The position numbers were made by a program, and so were the translations under genes. DNA of 64,000 nt from Salibacterium aidingense DSM 18341 (GTDB taxonomy: Bacteria > Bacillota > Bacilli > Bacillales > Marinococcaceae). The stretch spans positions 1 to 64,000 of the forward strand of contig NZ_AUCI01000018.1 in NCBI RefSeq assembly GCF_000429685.1. Direction: 5' to 3'. The notes under the pieces were generated by a model, which saw only the letters and a program-made list of their open reading frames with translations, was not told the DNA's origin and made no database searches. The first letter of the stretch is position 1; each line of letters starts with the position of its first letter. Of the stretch, positions 50,508 through 58,873 are shown in pieces.

Positions 50508-52847
50508 TTACATTACTTCAAAATAATTTGTGAATTCCTGCTGCGATGGAAATAGAATAACAACTTCCAGCCCCGATCCTTCCGGGGAAAGAATCTCGAT
50601 GGTTCCATGAATACTGTTGACACGCTGTCGAATACCAGCCATTCCCATCTTTTGGGTGGATTGAGGCTCCCCCTTCGACGAAAGGCCGACGCCGTCGTCC
50701 TTGTAGGTCATAATAAACTGGTCTCCTTCATTTCTCACTTCGATATCTACATTCCGGGCTCTGGAATGCTTTGCTGCATTATTTAACAGCTCCTGAACAA
50801 TTCGATAGAGTGCCAGGCCCTGTTCATCACTAAGAATAGAATTAAAATCACAAGATTTAAAATGAATTTCAAAACGTTCCCTCGTCTGATAATGTTCAAT
50901 CAAATAGGAAAGGGCTTCTGCTATACCGGTATCCTTTAAAAAGGGGGGACGTAATAATGTGCATGTTTCCCGGACTTGATCCACCACTCCAAGCAGCCCT
51001 TCCCGCAGTTCTGATAACTGCCTTTTTAACGAATCAGAAAGCTGCTCCTGGGTAAGCATCTCCTCTACTTTTCGATACCAGATTAACTGTTCTTGCAGCG
51101 CGGAATCATGTAAATCATAGGAAAGCCGGGCCCGTTCTTTTTCAGACAGCCTAAACAACAGTCTTAACATCCAGGAAGGCATGGCGTGGCCATTATAAAG
51201 GGAGTGATTCAATTCTTCGGTAACGTCTTCGAGCAGCTGGAAATTTTCATAGACAATACTTGTATAGTGAACAAGTACTTTTATCCAATGCTGCTCATCC
51301 TGATTAAACGGGGTATGATTCACTTTCTGTTCAATCCATAAAATTTGGATAGAATCATGCTGCACACTAATAACGGAGCATAAACCGTCTTCAATTAAGA
51401 ATTGGGAACCGATAGTAAGCAGAGACTGGTGATGCATTAAGTACATTTCTATTAAGTATTTAGGATACTCCTCCTCTCCTGAGGATAAGCGTGCCATACC
51501 TTCCTGTTTGGAAAATGTGATAATGGAGGTATGGTGAACCGGAAGCACCTCTTTCACCTCTCGGATCAATCTTTCGTTTAACTCGTCTTTCTTCAAGATT
51601 TTTGCTATGTCATAGGAGAAGCGGTCCAGACTGATTTCATAGTTATGTTGACTTTTGAACAGGGCCCGGATATTCAGTTTATCTTCTAAATAGAAAAATA
51701 AGATAAACGATCCGTAAGTGAGAATGATAAACCTCGCCCATTGAATATACGTTAAATTTGTAAAAAACACAGCCAGCCCGATAACCAACCCTGTCAGGAT
51801 CAACGATTTAAACGCATAGTAACGCAGCCGGCTGTTGATAAAATCAATATCAAACACTTTATTCGTTAACACGAAATACAGGAAAAATACCGGCAGCACT
51901 GTGAGGAAAGCTGCTGTAACCGATGCTGGCAGCAGTTTTATACCAAACAGGGTACCTGGCAGAGCCGTCAGAAAGATAAATGGAAAAAAGGATACAATGA
52001 TGCTGAATATAGTATTTTGAAATATCGTTTTATGGATCGTTTTACGAAATTTTAAATAATAGTAAATAAGGACGCAAAATCCAAACAACATCTCAGCCGA
52101 AAACAGGAGCAGCTGGGCATTACGAATCCATCCATATATACCGCCGAAAAATACAAAGTTGGACAGCCCATCAAGGACAACGACAATTATATTAACAGTA
52201 TAAACGATCACAAGTACTTTCCATTGGATCAGCTGGATACGATACTTTAAAAAATACTGAAAATGAAAGTGTAAAAATAAAGCAGGGACCATCATGAGTG
52301 AAAAGCTGTTCACGATGCGGGCAAACGCGTCCAGCCTTGCAGAAGCTCCTGCACTTAAATAGCCGAACCCTACTGCTGACAGGAAAGCAATGAGAAATAA
52401 GGCAATGGGTTCTCCGCGTTTTTTCCAGTAGATATACAGGGAAAAACCTAACAGTATTAAAAACACACCCAGTGGCAGCAGCGTGTGGTACAAAAGGGTA
52501 TTAAAATTTAGTGGAATCTGCACCTTATATTCGAGTTGATTTCCGTCCCGGAGCACTTTCATTTGTTCTAATCTGCCAATGACTTCATACTGCTGAATGG
52601 AAGAAAAAGAAGCGGGATCCTGCCCGTTTACTTCTACGACAATATCTCCCGTCTGAATATTTCGCTGTGCGGCCCAACCTATTGGGTTTACATTTGTAAC
52701 TTCCCACTGATCCCCGTTCTTTTTCTTGACGTCCAGGCCTACGTAGGTTTCACTGGTGGTTATGTAAACGAGATAAACAGCGGTGAAAGCGGTAAGTATT
52801 AAAAAAAAACCAATCGGAAGCGTGTAATATTGAGCATACTTATTCAT
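50508..52847 (-). CDS. comP: ComP, quorum-sensing sensor histidine kinase
   Basis: A 779-residue membrane kinase. One N-terminal helix is followed by an outside PDZ-like loop (about residues 35-105, NPIGWAAQRNIQTGDIVVEVNG), nine more hydrophobic segments to about residue 390, a cytoplasmic linker, a HisKA_3 dimerisation domain with the phospho-accepting His in SYDLHDSALQ, and a HATPase domain (QELLNNAAKHSRA, DDGVGL). Size and layout match B. subtilis ComP (about 769). It would sense the modified ComX peptide and phosphorylate ComA. The start at 52847 was chosen because the longer frame runs through a strong terminator hairpin. Its own ribosome site (GTGGGGGA) is very close to the ATG. Confidence 0.92.
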   Translation of the reverse strand: MNKYAQYYTLPIGFFLILTAFTAVYLVYITTSETYVGLDVKKKNGDQWEVTNVNPIGWAAQRNIQTGDIVVEVNGQDPASFSSIQQYEVIGRLEQMKVLRDGNQLEYKVQIPLNFNTLLYHTLLPLGVFLILLGFSLYIYWKKRGEPIALFLIAFLSAVGFGYLSAGASARLDAFARIVNSFSLMMVPALFLHFHFQYFLKYRIQLIQWKVLVIVYTVNIIVVVLDGLSNFVFFGGIYGWIRNAQLLLFSAEMLFGFCVLIYYYLKFRKTIHKTIFQNTIFSIIVSFFPFIFLTALPGTLFGIKLLPASVTAAFLTVLPVFFLYFVLTNKVFDIDFINSRLRYYAFKSLILTGLVIGLAVFFTNLTYIQWARFIILTYGSFILFFYLEDKLNIRALFKSQHNYEISLDRFSYDIAKILKKDELNERLIREVKEVLPVHHTSIITFSKQEGMARLSSGEEEYPKYLIEMYLMHHQSLLTIGSQFLIEDGLCSVISVQHDSIQILWIEQKVNHTPFNQDEQHWIKVLVHYTSIVYENFQLLEDVTEELNHSLYNGHAMPSWMLRLLFRLSEKERARLSYDLHDSALQEQLIWYRKVEEMLTQEQLSDSLKRQLSELREGLLGVVDQVRETCTLLRPPFLKDTGIAEALSYLIEHYQTRERFEIHFKSCDFNSILSDEQGLALYRIVQELLNNAAKHSRARNVDIEVRNEGDQFIMTYKDDGVGLSSKGEPQSTQKMGMAGIRQRVNSIHGTIEILSPEGSGLEVVILFPSQQEFTNYFEVM

Positions 52848-52886
52848 TCCCCCACGTATTGCTGCTTTCTTTTCAACTTCTAATCC

Positions 52887-52924
52887 GTGTAAAAAAACCA
52901 GAGGAACTCTGGCTTTTTTACACG
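52887..52924 (-). terminator. Terminator/attenuator between comX and comP
   Basis: GTGTAAAAAAACCAGAG and CTCTGGCTTTTTTACAC form a long stem with a GAA loop between comX and comP. It has a T run on the minus strand. It would end most comQ-comX transcripts and let a fraction read into comP-comA. Confidence 0.85.
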
Positions 52925-53009
52925 AACAGGAAAGATACATTTCCAATTTTACAAGAAAAACATCGGCAGCCGCCGGTTGACGGCTTGCCGGGTTTTCCGA
53001 TTATTTATA

Positions 53010-53183
53010 TTATTTCCAGTAAGATTTATTGACGTTAATTCCCTGAAATTCCTTATCTGTCAAGACATCCACAACGGCAGCTTTTTCTGTTTCCGATATG
53101 CCGGCTGCCTTCAGTTTATCCTCTTTTAACTGCTCCAGGAGATGAGGCTTTTCTGCTAATTGTTCCACTACTTTTTTTAACAT
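53010..53183 (-). CDS. comX: ComX pheromone precursor
   Basis: A 57-codon gene read directly from the DNA. It encodes a precursor beginning MLKKVVEQLAEKPHLLEQLK and ending FQGINVNKSYWK. ComX precursors are 50-75 residues with a conserved start region rich in Leu/Lys and a Trp three or four places or fewer from the C-terminus, which ComQ prenylates; here it is Trp56. It sits between comQ and comP as in B. subtilis, has a perfect GGAGG site seven bases before the ATG, and is followed by a terminator. Expected mature pheromone: a short C-terminal peptide around NKSYWK with a prenylated Trp; its exact ends cannot be told. Confidence 0.9.
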   Translation of the reverse strand: MLKKVVEQLAEKPHLLEQLKEDKLKAAGISETEKAAVVDVLTDKEFQGINVNKSYWK

Positions 53184-53210
53184 GATAATCCTCCTTACGT
53201 TTTAATGAGC

Positions 53211-54155
53211 TCACACTTGTTCTATATACTCTTGCATACGGCTTTTCCAACCTTGACTTACCTGAAGTTCATTCATTTTATCGATAGCTTTTCTTTGATA
53301 GACACGTTTCAGCACACGCATGTATAAGAGGACGGAAGACTGATGAATCCATTGGAACAGGGATTCCTCCCTCTCTACCATAAACGCTTGATCTACGTTT
53401 TTCGCATAATAATCCTGAATCCACTGGGCTTGTTCACTGTTTTCCTTGGAAAGAAGCATGATAGGCAGTGTCCATTGTTTCTGCAGCAAATCATTCTTTG
53501 TATCCATACGCAGAAGCCCGTCTATGTCATTGGCTAATTGGGCTGTCACCCCAAGACTTTCCGAATATTCCTGAATAATAGCCAGTTCATCACGCGTGGA
53601 TTGGCAGAGGATGGCCCCGATAAGAGTGGAACAGGCCATCAAGGATCCGGACTTGTATTTAATCATCCGTAAAAAATCGTCCTCTGTCTGATAGAGATGA
53701 TTGAGATCTTGATGCTGGCCTTTTACTGCCTGTAAAACTTGTTGATAAAGGTGCTGAAGGGCGGATGACTTCAAATTGTCACCATAAGGAGCTTGTTTTA
53801 GGACAAGCGTGCTTAACGTTAAAAAACCTGTGGATAAATTCATGGAAGTAGAAAATGGAAAAGTAGACCAGGGTTTTTCTGTGTCATCTTGATCCTGCAG
53901 GTCATCGAGTATGTCCAAAGCTAAAATTAAGAACTCTACTGCCGCAGACACATGGAACATCCCATGACTCTTTTCACATTTGTCGATGTGATAATGCAGC
54001 TGTGTTAATTCTGAGAATAAAAAACCTTCCTTCATCTTATACATGATGAACAGGGCGGCCTTTTCTCGGAGATCATGATCATCCAAATGCGTATTCACCA
54101 TCTCTAGCATCACATCTGTTGTTTGGCGAAAAGAATAATTTGGAATTTTTTCCAT
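53211..54155 (-). CDS. comQ: ComQ, isoprenyl transferase for ComX
   Basis: A 314-residue isoprenyl-diphosphate-synthase-fold protein. The first aspartate-rich motif is LDILDDLQDQDD (about residues 80-91) and the second is reduced to NDIDGLLRMD (about 212-221), with KSGSLMACS before it. This altered second motif and the low similarity to chain-elongating synthases are typical of ComQ, which attaches a farnesyl or geranyl group to the ComX tryptophan. It lies 27 bases upstream of comX and begins the comQXPA locus. The AAAGGGAAG site precedes the ATG. Confidence 0.92.
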   Translation of the reverse strand: MEKIPNYSFRQTTDVMLEMVNTHLDDHDLREKAALFIMYKMKEGFLFSELTQLHYHIDKCEKSHGMFHVSAAVEFLILALDILDDLQDQDDTEKPWSTFPFSTSMNLSTGFLTLSTLVLKQAPYGDNLKSSALQHLYQQVLQAVKGQHQDLNHLYQTEDDFLRMIKYKSGSLMACSTLIGAILCQSTRDELAIIQEYSESLGVTAQLANDIDGLLRMDTKNDLLQKQWTLPIMLLSKENSEQAQWIQDYYAKNVDQAFMVEREESLFQWIHQSSVLLYMRVLKRVYQRKAIDKMNELQVSQGWKSRMQEYIEQV

Positions 54156-54248
54156 AAATCACTTCCCTTTCAATAATATGTGTACTTCATAATTCGGGTT
54201 TAGCTTATCATAAGTAGGAAAAGTGGGAAATGGGAAGATAGTATTGCG

Positions 54249-54277
54249 CAGATAGTTAAATTACTTTGTCTATACAA
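54249..54277 (-). promoter_or_regulatory. Possible sigma-A promoter of comQ
   Basis: On the minus strand TTGTAT and TATCTG are separated by 17 bases, ending about 94 bases before the comQ start. Both hexamers are imperfect. Confidence 0.3.
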
Positions 54278-54747
54278 GTGTTAACATTCTTTTAGGATGA
54301 AGTAGAATTTTACAGTTATTTTTGTTTTATTGTAATATTTCATAAAATTATAAATGCAGCTGGATTGCGGGAAAATTTACCAGATAGACAGGCATAGTGC
54401 TGCACCATTTATTCAAAAACTTTTCTCATTTTGATTAAACTTTACATCAAATTTTAATTAATTGTAATACTGCATTTTCTTTATATTAATAAAAATAGGG
54501 TAACCGGGACGGATTCAAATTTCGTAAAAAGGTAGTAAAACATTATATATTTTTTACCAAAATGTGGGACATAAGTAAGGTTTCTTTCTTGAAACAAAGA
54601 AAGAAAAACTATGTGAAATTTTTATAAATTCTTGTTTATTTTTTTGATAAATCGTTCCCTATTTTAGCCCGGGAACGGTCGATTTTAATCGAAAGAATCC
54701 CATTCCTACGGTTTTCCAACCTTAATAAAGAATATTTATACTTGTAA

Positions 54748-54771
54748 TAATATATGAAAATATATATAATA
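54748..54771 (+). promoter_or_regulatory. Shared AT-rich operator, copy G (DapA-TRAP operon)
   Basis: TAATATAT, GAAAAT, ATATATAATA, the same pattern as the sites in the hpa island. It lies 56 bases before the DapA-like start. Confidence 0.65.
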
Positions 54772-54785
54772 AAATATAAATCATA

Positions 54786-54799
54786 TGAAAGCGATTTAA
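54786..54799. promoter_or_regulatory. Near-match cre site before the DapA-like gene
   Basis: TGAAAGCGATTTAA differs from the cre consensus at one conserved position (A for C near the end). It lies between operator copy G and the ribosome site. Confidence 0.3.
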
Positions 54800-54827
54800 A
54801 AATTTTGTAGGAGTAGGAGGAATTGTA

Positions 54828-55748
54828 ATGGCGGTAAAGGTTGAAGAAGTCAAAGCTAGGTTAAGAGGTTCAATGGCCCCGGTGGTTACACCATTTAAAA
54901 CAGATCATGATGTCGATTATGAAAAGCTTTCTGAACTAATTGAATTTCAGCTGGAAAATGGCAGCCACGCAATCTCCGTAACAGGTACGTCCGGAGAGCC
55001 TAGTTCTTTGACTGTAGAGGAACGGGAAAAAGTGATGGAAACGGCCGTTAAAACGGTAAACGGGTGGGTCCCGGTGGCTCCAGGCACCGGTTCCACCAAT
55101 CATGCTGAAACGATGCGTTTAACGAAAAGCGCTGAAGAACTGGGAGCCGACGCTGCACTTGTTATTGTGCCTTATTATAATAAGCCCAATCAGGAGGCTT
55201 TGTATAAGCATTTTAAAACAGTAGCGGATTCGGTGGAGATTCCTATTATTATCTACAATATTCCGGGTCGCACCGCGCAGAATCTGCATGTTTCTACGCT
55301 GGCGCGTCTGAACGAAGCCTGTCCGAATATTGTGGGAGTGAAAGAATCCAATAAGGACTTTGAACATGTCAATCGCGTCTTACTTAACTGCGGCAGGGAC
55401 TTTTTGCTGTTCTCCGGTATTGAACTGCTCTGCTACCCGATGCTTGCGATAGGCGGAGCCGGTTCAATCAGTGCCACCGCCAATGTGCTGCCGGCCAAAG
55501 TCGCTGAACTGCATGATGCCTGGTTTGAAGGAGATGTGGAAAAGGCCCAGCGTCTGCATTATGAATTGATGCCATTAAATGATGTGTTATTTAAAGATAC
55601 TAATCCCGCCCCGGTAAAAGCAGCACTTGGGATGATGGGGAAAATTGAGCCGGAGTTACGGCTCCCGATGGATGTTCCTTCTCAAACTCTTCAGGAAGAA
55701 ATTCGCAAAACTCTCCAAGAGTATGGTATTGGACTGCAGCATGTGTAA
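54828..55748 (+). CDS. DapA/N-acetylneuraminate lyase family class I aldolase
   Basis: A 306-residue (beta/alpha)8 aldolase of the dihydrodipicolinate synthase family. The Schiff-base lysine is in VGVKESNKD, the conserved Tyr is in IIYNIPGRTAQN, and GTSGEPSSLTVEER is the substrate-binding loop. Family members condense or cleave pyruvate-derived 2-keto acids. It is followed by a TRAP transporter and preceded by the operator shared with the hpa genes, so a catabolic aldolase is more likely than lysine synthesis. Cleaving 4-hydroxy-2-oxoheptanedioate (the HpaI step) is an attractive but unproven role, as no HpaI homologue is seen in the window. The AGGAGG site is good. Confidence 0.85.
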   Translation: MAVKVEEVKARLRGSMAPVVTPFKTDHDVDYEKLSELIEFQLENGSHAISVTGTSGEPSSLTVEEREKVMETAVKTVNGWVPVAPGTGSTNHAETMRLTKSAEELGADAALVIVPYYNKPNQEALYKHFKTVADSVEIPIIIYNIPGRTAQNLHVSTLARLNEACPNIVGVKESNKDFEHVNRVLLNCGRDFLLFSGIELLCYPMLAIGGAGSISATANVLPAKVAELHDAWFEGDVEKAQRLHYELMPLNDVLFKDTNPAPVKAALGMMGKIEPELRLPMDVPSQTLQEEIRKTLQEYGIGLQHV

Positions 55749-55805
55749 TGGACGGGGGCTTTGCTCCCTTTTTCAGAAAAATAGGAAAGCGTTTTAAGGG
55801 GGAAA

Positions 55806-56909
55806 ATGAAAGTGAAAAGAAGGAATCTCTGGTTGATATCTTTGTTATTGCTGATAGGTATGACAGTACTCGCTTCCTGTTCGGAGGACACCGGCGGAAG
55901 CGAGTCCTCGGCAGAAGAAGGGGAGGCAGACACTGTGGAAGATTCGGGGAATGCAGAAGGTTCCGGAGAATCCCGGGAGCTGGCCTTTTCTCACTTATTT
56001 CCAAATAATCATGTAATGGAAACGGATGTTGTTCAAGTTTTTGCAGATGAGGTGCAGGAAGCCACAAATGGAGAAGTTCAAGTGGAATCATATCCTGGTG
56101 CCCAGCTGGCGGCTCCGGACGGTCAATACGAAGCAGCAGCCACGGGAGTTGCAGATATGGGCTTTAGTGTTCACAGCTATAATCCGGGCCAATTCCCGCT
56201 GACTTCTGTGATGGAACTGCCTTTTATGGAGGAGACGGGAACCGAAGGATCGCAAGTACTGTGGGATTTATATGAGGAATTTCCGGAACTTCAGGATGAA
56301 TATTCCGATGTGGTGCCATTATGGTTATCTACCTCCGAAGCTGGTCAGATTTTCACTGTCGGCGAACAGGTGAAAAGCGTGGAAGACTTAGAAGGAATGA
56401 GAATCCGTTCCCCGTCTCCGGAAGTAAACGCGTGGCTGGAGGAAATGGGAGCTACACCTGTTTCCATGTCTATGAACGAAGTCTATGAAGCGCTGGAACG
56501 AGGAGTTGTAGACGGAACGGTTGGTCCGATTCATACTTTATTAGACTATAGTCTTCAAGAAGTAATCGATTATGTCACGGTAGGCGATTTCTATATGACA
56601 ACATTTTTTGGCGTAATGAATCAGGAAAGTTATGATTCCTTAAGCGAAGAGCAGCGGCAGGCAGTCGATGAAATAAGGGGAGAGCACATGTCACAGGTAG
56701 CCGGTGAGGCGATTGACGCTCGTTCCGAGGAAGCTGTCCAGGCCGCTGAAGAAGCAGGAGCGGAATTTTATGAACTAAGTGAGGAAGAATTACAAGAATG
56801 GAAAGAAAAGATGCAGCCAACCATTGACGCCTGGATTCAGGACAAAGAGGACAGCGGTCTTCCTGGACAGGACGTGTATGATAAAGCAGTAGAATTAAGC
56901 TCAAAGTAA
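55806..56909 (+). CDS. TRAP transporter solute-binding lipoprotein (DctP family), DapA operon
   Basis: A 367-residue binding protein with a lipoprotein signal ending VLASC (Cys24) and a long acidic linker (to about residue 55). DctP features: LAFSHLFPNNHVMETDVV, MRIRSPSPEVNAWLEEMGA with the carboxylate-binding Arg, and EALERGVVDGTVGP. It is close in layout to the protein at 33386 but clearly a separate copy. It lies 57 bases after the DapA-like gene and probably imports an organic or aromatic acid that the aldolase pathway uses. Confidence 0.9.
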   Translation: MKVKRRNLWLISLLLLIGMTVLASCSEDTGGSESSAEEGEADTVEDSGNAEGSGESRELAFSHLFPNNHVMETDVVQVFADEVQEATNGEVQVESYPGAQLAAPDGQYEAAATGVADMGFSVHSYNPGQFPLTSVMELPFMEETGTEGSQVLWDLYEEFPELQDEYSDVVPLWLSTSEAGQIFTVGEQVKSVEDLEGMRIRSPSPEVNAWLEEMGATPVSMSMNEVYEALERGVVDGTVGPIHTLLDYSLQEVIDYVTVGDFYMTTFFGVMNQESYDSLSEEQRQAVDEIRGEHMSQVAGEAIDARSEEAVQAAEEAGAEFYELSEEELQEWKEKMQPTIDAWIQDKEDSGLPGQDVYDKAVELSSK

Positions 56910-56922
56910 TGGGGTTACAAAG

Positions 56923-57426
56923 ATGAAACCATTTCTGAGAAAAATAGATGAAGGCATAGACATCCTAAGTACAATTCTGCACCATATTGCAAATGCAGTC
57001 TTATGTTTCATCATGGTATTAATAAGCTTTGACGTAATCGGCCGGTATTTTTTCAACCAGCCGATTACAGGTTCTTTTGAGTTAACAGAGCTGGGTTCGG
57101 CCATATTAGTATTTTTTACGTTTGCGATTGCTCATAAATATAAAGAACATATTGCCATAGGATTTCTGGTGGATAAATTCCCGGATAAAATGAAAAGTGT
57201 TATAGAGGGCGCCATCGAACTCCTGGTTTTCGTAGTTATCTTTCTCATGAGCTGGCAGATTTATAATGATGCCGTCCGGATGATGGGACGGGGGACGACC
57301 ACAAGTGATTTGGGCCTTCCTGTTTATCCTTTCATTATGTTGATAGGAGCAGGCTCCTTCTTATTTGGGTTAATGGCTCTAGCAAGCAGTGTTAAACATT
57401 TTGCCAGGGTGGTGCATAAGCAATGA
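56923..57426 (+). CDS. TRAP transporter small permease (DctQ), DapA operon
   Basis: A 167-residue protein with four membrane helices and the family signature MVLISFDVIGRYFFNQPITGSFELTE near residues 27-52 (given in two parts: MVLISFDVIGRYFF and NQPITGSFELTE). It is shorter at the N-terminus than the DctQ at 34515. It lies 13 bases after dctP and overlaps the dctM gene by four bases (ATGA), so it is translationally coupled to it. Confidence 0.9.
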   Translation: MKPFLRKIDEGIDILSTILHHIANAVLCFIMVLISFDVIGRYFFNQPITGSFELTELGSAILVFFTFAIAHKYKEHIAIGFLVDKFPDKMKSVIEGAIELLVFVVIFLMSWQIYNDAVRMMGRGTTTSDLGLPVYPFIMLIGAGSFLFGLMALASSVKHFARVVHKQ

Positions 57427-58733
57427 GTCCAGAGTTAATAGGAATTCTTGGTGTTCTCGCCCTGCTGTTATTATTTTTAGTAAAAGTACCTGTCAGTATT
57501 GCTCTGATTATTGTGGGGACGGCTGGCTTTAGTCTGGTGAGGAGCTTAGATACCGGCCTTGTACAACTAGGCAGTACTCCGTTTGGAACGGCCTCTTCCT
57601 ACTCACTGAGTGTTATCCCATTATTTATTTTTATGGGAATGGTCCTTTCCTACAGCGGGTTTGGTCAGGATTTATTCCGGGCGGTGGACTCGTGGATTGG
57701 ACATGTCCGAGGCGGCATGGCCCTGACAACCATCGGGACGAGTGCTATTTTTTCATCCATTTCCGGGTCCGTGAATGCCACCACCGCTGCCATGGCTCGT
57801 ATCACCCTTCCTGAGATGAGCCGGTACAAATACAGTCCAACCCTGTCCACTGCTTGTGTCGCAGCAGGCGGGACTCTTGGAATATTGATACCGCCAAGCG
57901 TTATTTTAATTCTATACGGAATTCTTACAATGGAGCCGATCGGACAGCTGCTGGTTGCCGGGATTATCCCTGGGATTCTACAGATGCTGTTGTTTATGAT
58001 AGTGATTTTTCTGTGGGTGAAAAAAAATCCCGATGCCGGTCCGCCCTCTGTTAAATCATCTTGGAAAGAAAAATTCCAATCTCTATCAAAAGTATGGCCG
58101 TTTGTGCTGCTCTTTATATTGACGATCGGCGGTATATACTTAGGAATATTTACACCGACAGAAGCAGGCGCGATGGGAGCATTTGGGGCATTAATACTTG
58201 CTGTACTAACGAGAAGGCTGAATTGGAAAAAATTCGTTCACGCTCTCAGTGAGACCACCCGATTATCAGCGATGATCTTTTTAATATTAATCGGAGCTGA
58301 TATTTTCAGTCAGTTTTTATCCATCAGCCGCATTCCTGCAGAGGTAACAATGTTTGTAAATGAATTGAGCTGGTCCCCGATGATGATTATGGCAGCCATC
58401 TTGATTGTCTACTTTGTGTTGGGACTATTTCTGGAAGGTATTGCGATATTAGTGCTCACCCTGCCTGTCATTCATCCGCTTGTGACCCAATTAGGATTTG
58501 ACGGGGTTTGGTTTGGGGTTATTATGGTAATGGTTATGAATATTGGGCTGATTACACCACCACTTGGTATCAGCATTTATATTATCAGCGGAGTAATGAA
58601 AGATATACCGATCGAAAGAATATTTAAAGGAGTCACCCCGATGCTTGCTGCGATGATCGCAGCGGTAGTCCTGTTTACTGCTTTTCCCGAACTTATTACA
58701 TTCCTCCCTGATTATATGAGAGGAGGAAATTAG
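57423..58733 (+). CDS. TRAP transporter large permease (DctM), DapA operon
   Basis: A 436-residue permease with about twelve membrane segments. GGTLGILIPPSVILILYG, IFTPTEAGAMGAFGA and NIGLITPPLGISIYI are the conserved blocks. It aligns along its length with the DctM at 35071, so the two TRAP systems are paralogous but diverged. It ends the DapA-TRAP operon and is followed by two hairpins. Confidence 0.92.
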   Translation: MSPELIGILGVLALLLLFLVKVPVSIALIIVGTAGFSLVRSLDTGLVQLGSTPFGTASSYSLSVIPLFIFMGMVLSYSGFGQDLFRAVDSWIGHVRGGMALTTIGTSAIFSSISGSVNATTAAMARITLPEMSRYKYSPTLSTACVAAGGTLGILIPPSVILILYGILTMEPIGQLLVAGIIPGILQMLLFMIVIFLWVKKNPDAGPPSVKSSWKEKFQSLSKVWPFVLLFILTIGGIYLGIFTPTEAGAMGAFGALILAVLTRRLNWKKFVHALSETTRLSAMIFLILIGADIFSQFLSISRIPAEVTMFVNELSWSPMMIMAAILIVYFVLGLFLEGIAILVLTLPVIHPLVTQLGFDGVWFGVIMVMVMNIGLITPPLGISIYIISGVMKDIPIERIFKGVTPMLAAMIAAVVLFTAFPELITFLPDYMRGGN

Positions 58734-58755
58734 AGCTGATTAAGGGACAAAATCA

Positions 58756-58852
58756 CTGGCAGGCGGAGCAACGTCACCGCCTGCCACGCCGTCCCTTCTT
58801 CCATCTTCTCATTATGGAGAGGGGCTGCCCTTTTTGAGCAACCCCTCTTTCT
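58756..58852. terminator. Hairpins ending the DapA-TRAP operon
   Basis: GGCAGGCGG and CCGCCTGCC pair at about 58758-58785 without a T run. GAGGGGCTGC and GCAACCCCTC pair with one mismatch at 58818-58852, with T runs nearby. The second lies between converging genes and may serve both. Confidence 0.6.
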
Positions 58853-58873
58853 GCGTAATAAAAGGTACTCCAT

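Larger units (their letters stand above)
54156..54827. other. Large AT-rich intergenic region between comQ and the DapA-like gene
   Basis: This 672-base region carries two divergent promoters. Possible comQ promoter (minus strand): TTGTAT and TATCTG 17 bases apart at 54249-54277. Right side: shared AT-rich operator copy G (54748-54771) and a near-match cre site (54786-54799). A small hairpin TTTCTTTC/GAAAGAAA lies at about 54583-54604. No ORF with a ribosome site was found. Confidence 0.45.

Noticed and set aside
52848-52946. 33-residue N-terminal extension of ComP
   Set aside because: It would run through the comX-comP terminator hairpin and makes the protein longer than known ComP.
54828-55748. 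Lysine-pathway dapA
   Set aside because: No lysine or diaminopimelate genes nearby; the operator and TRAP genes point to catabolism.
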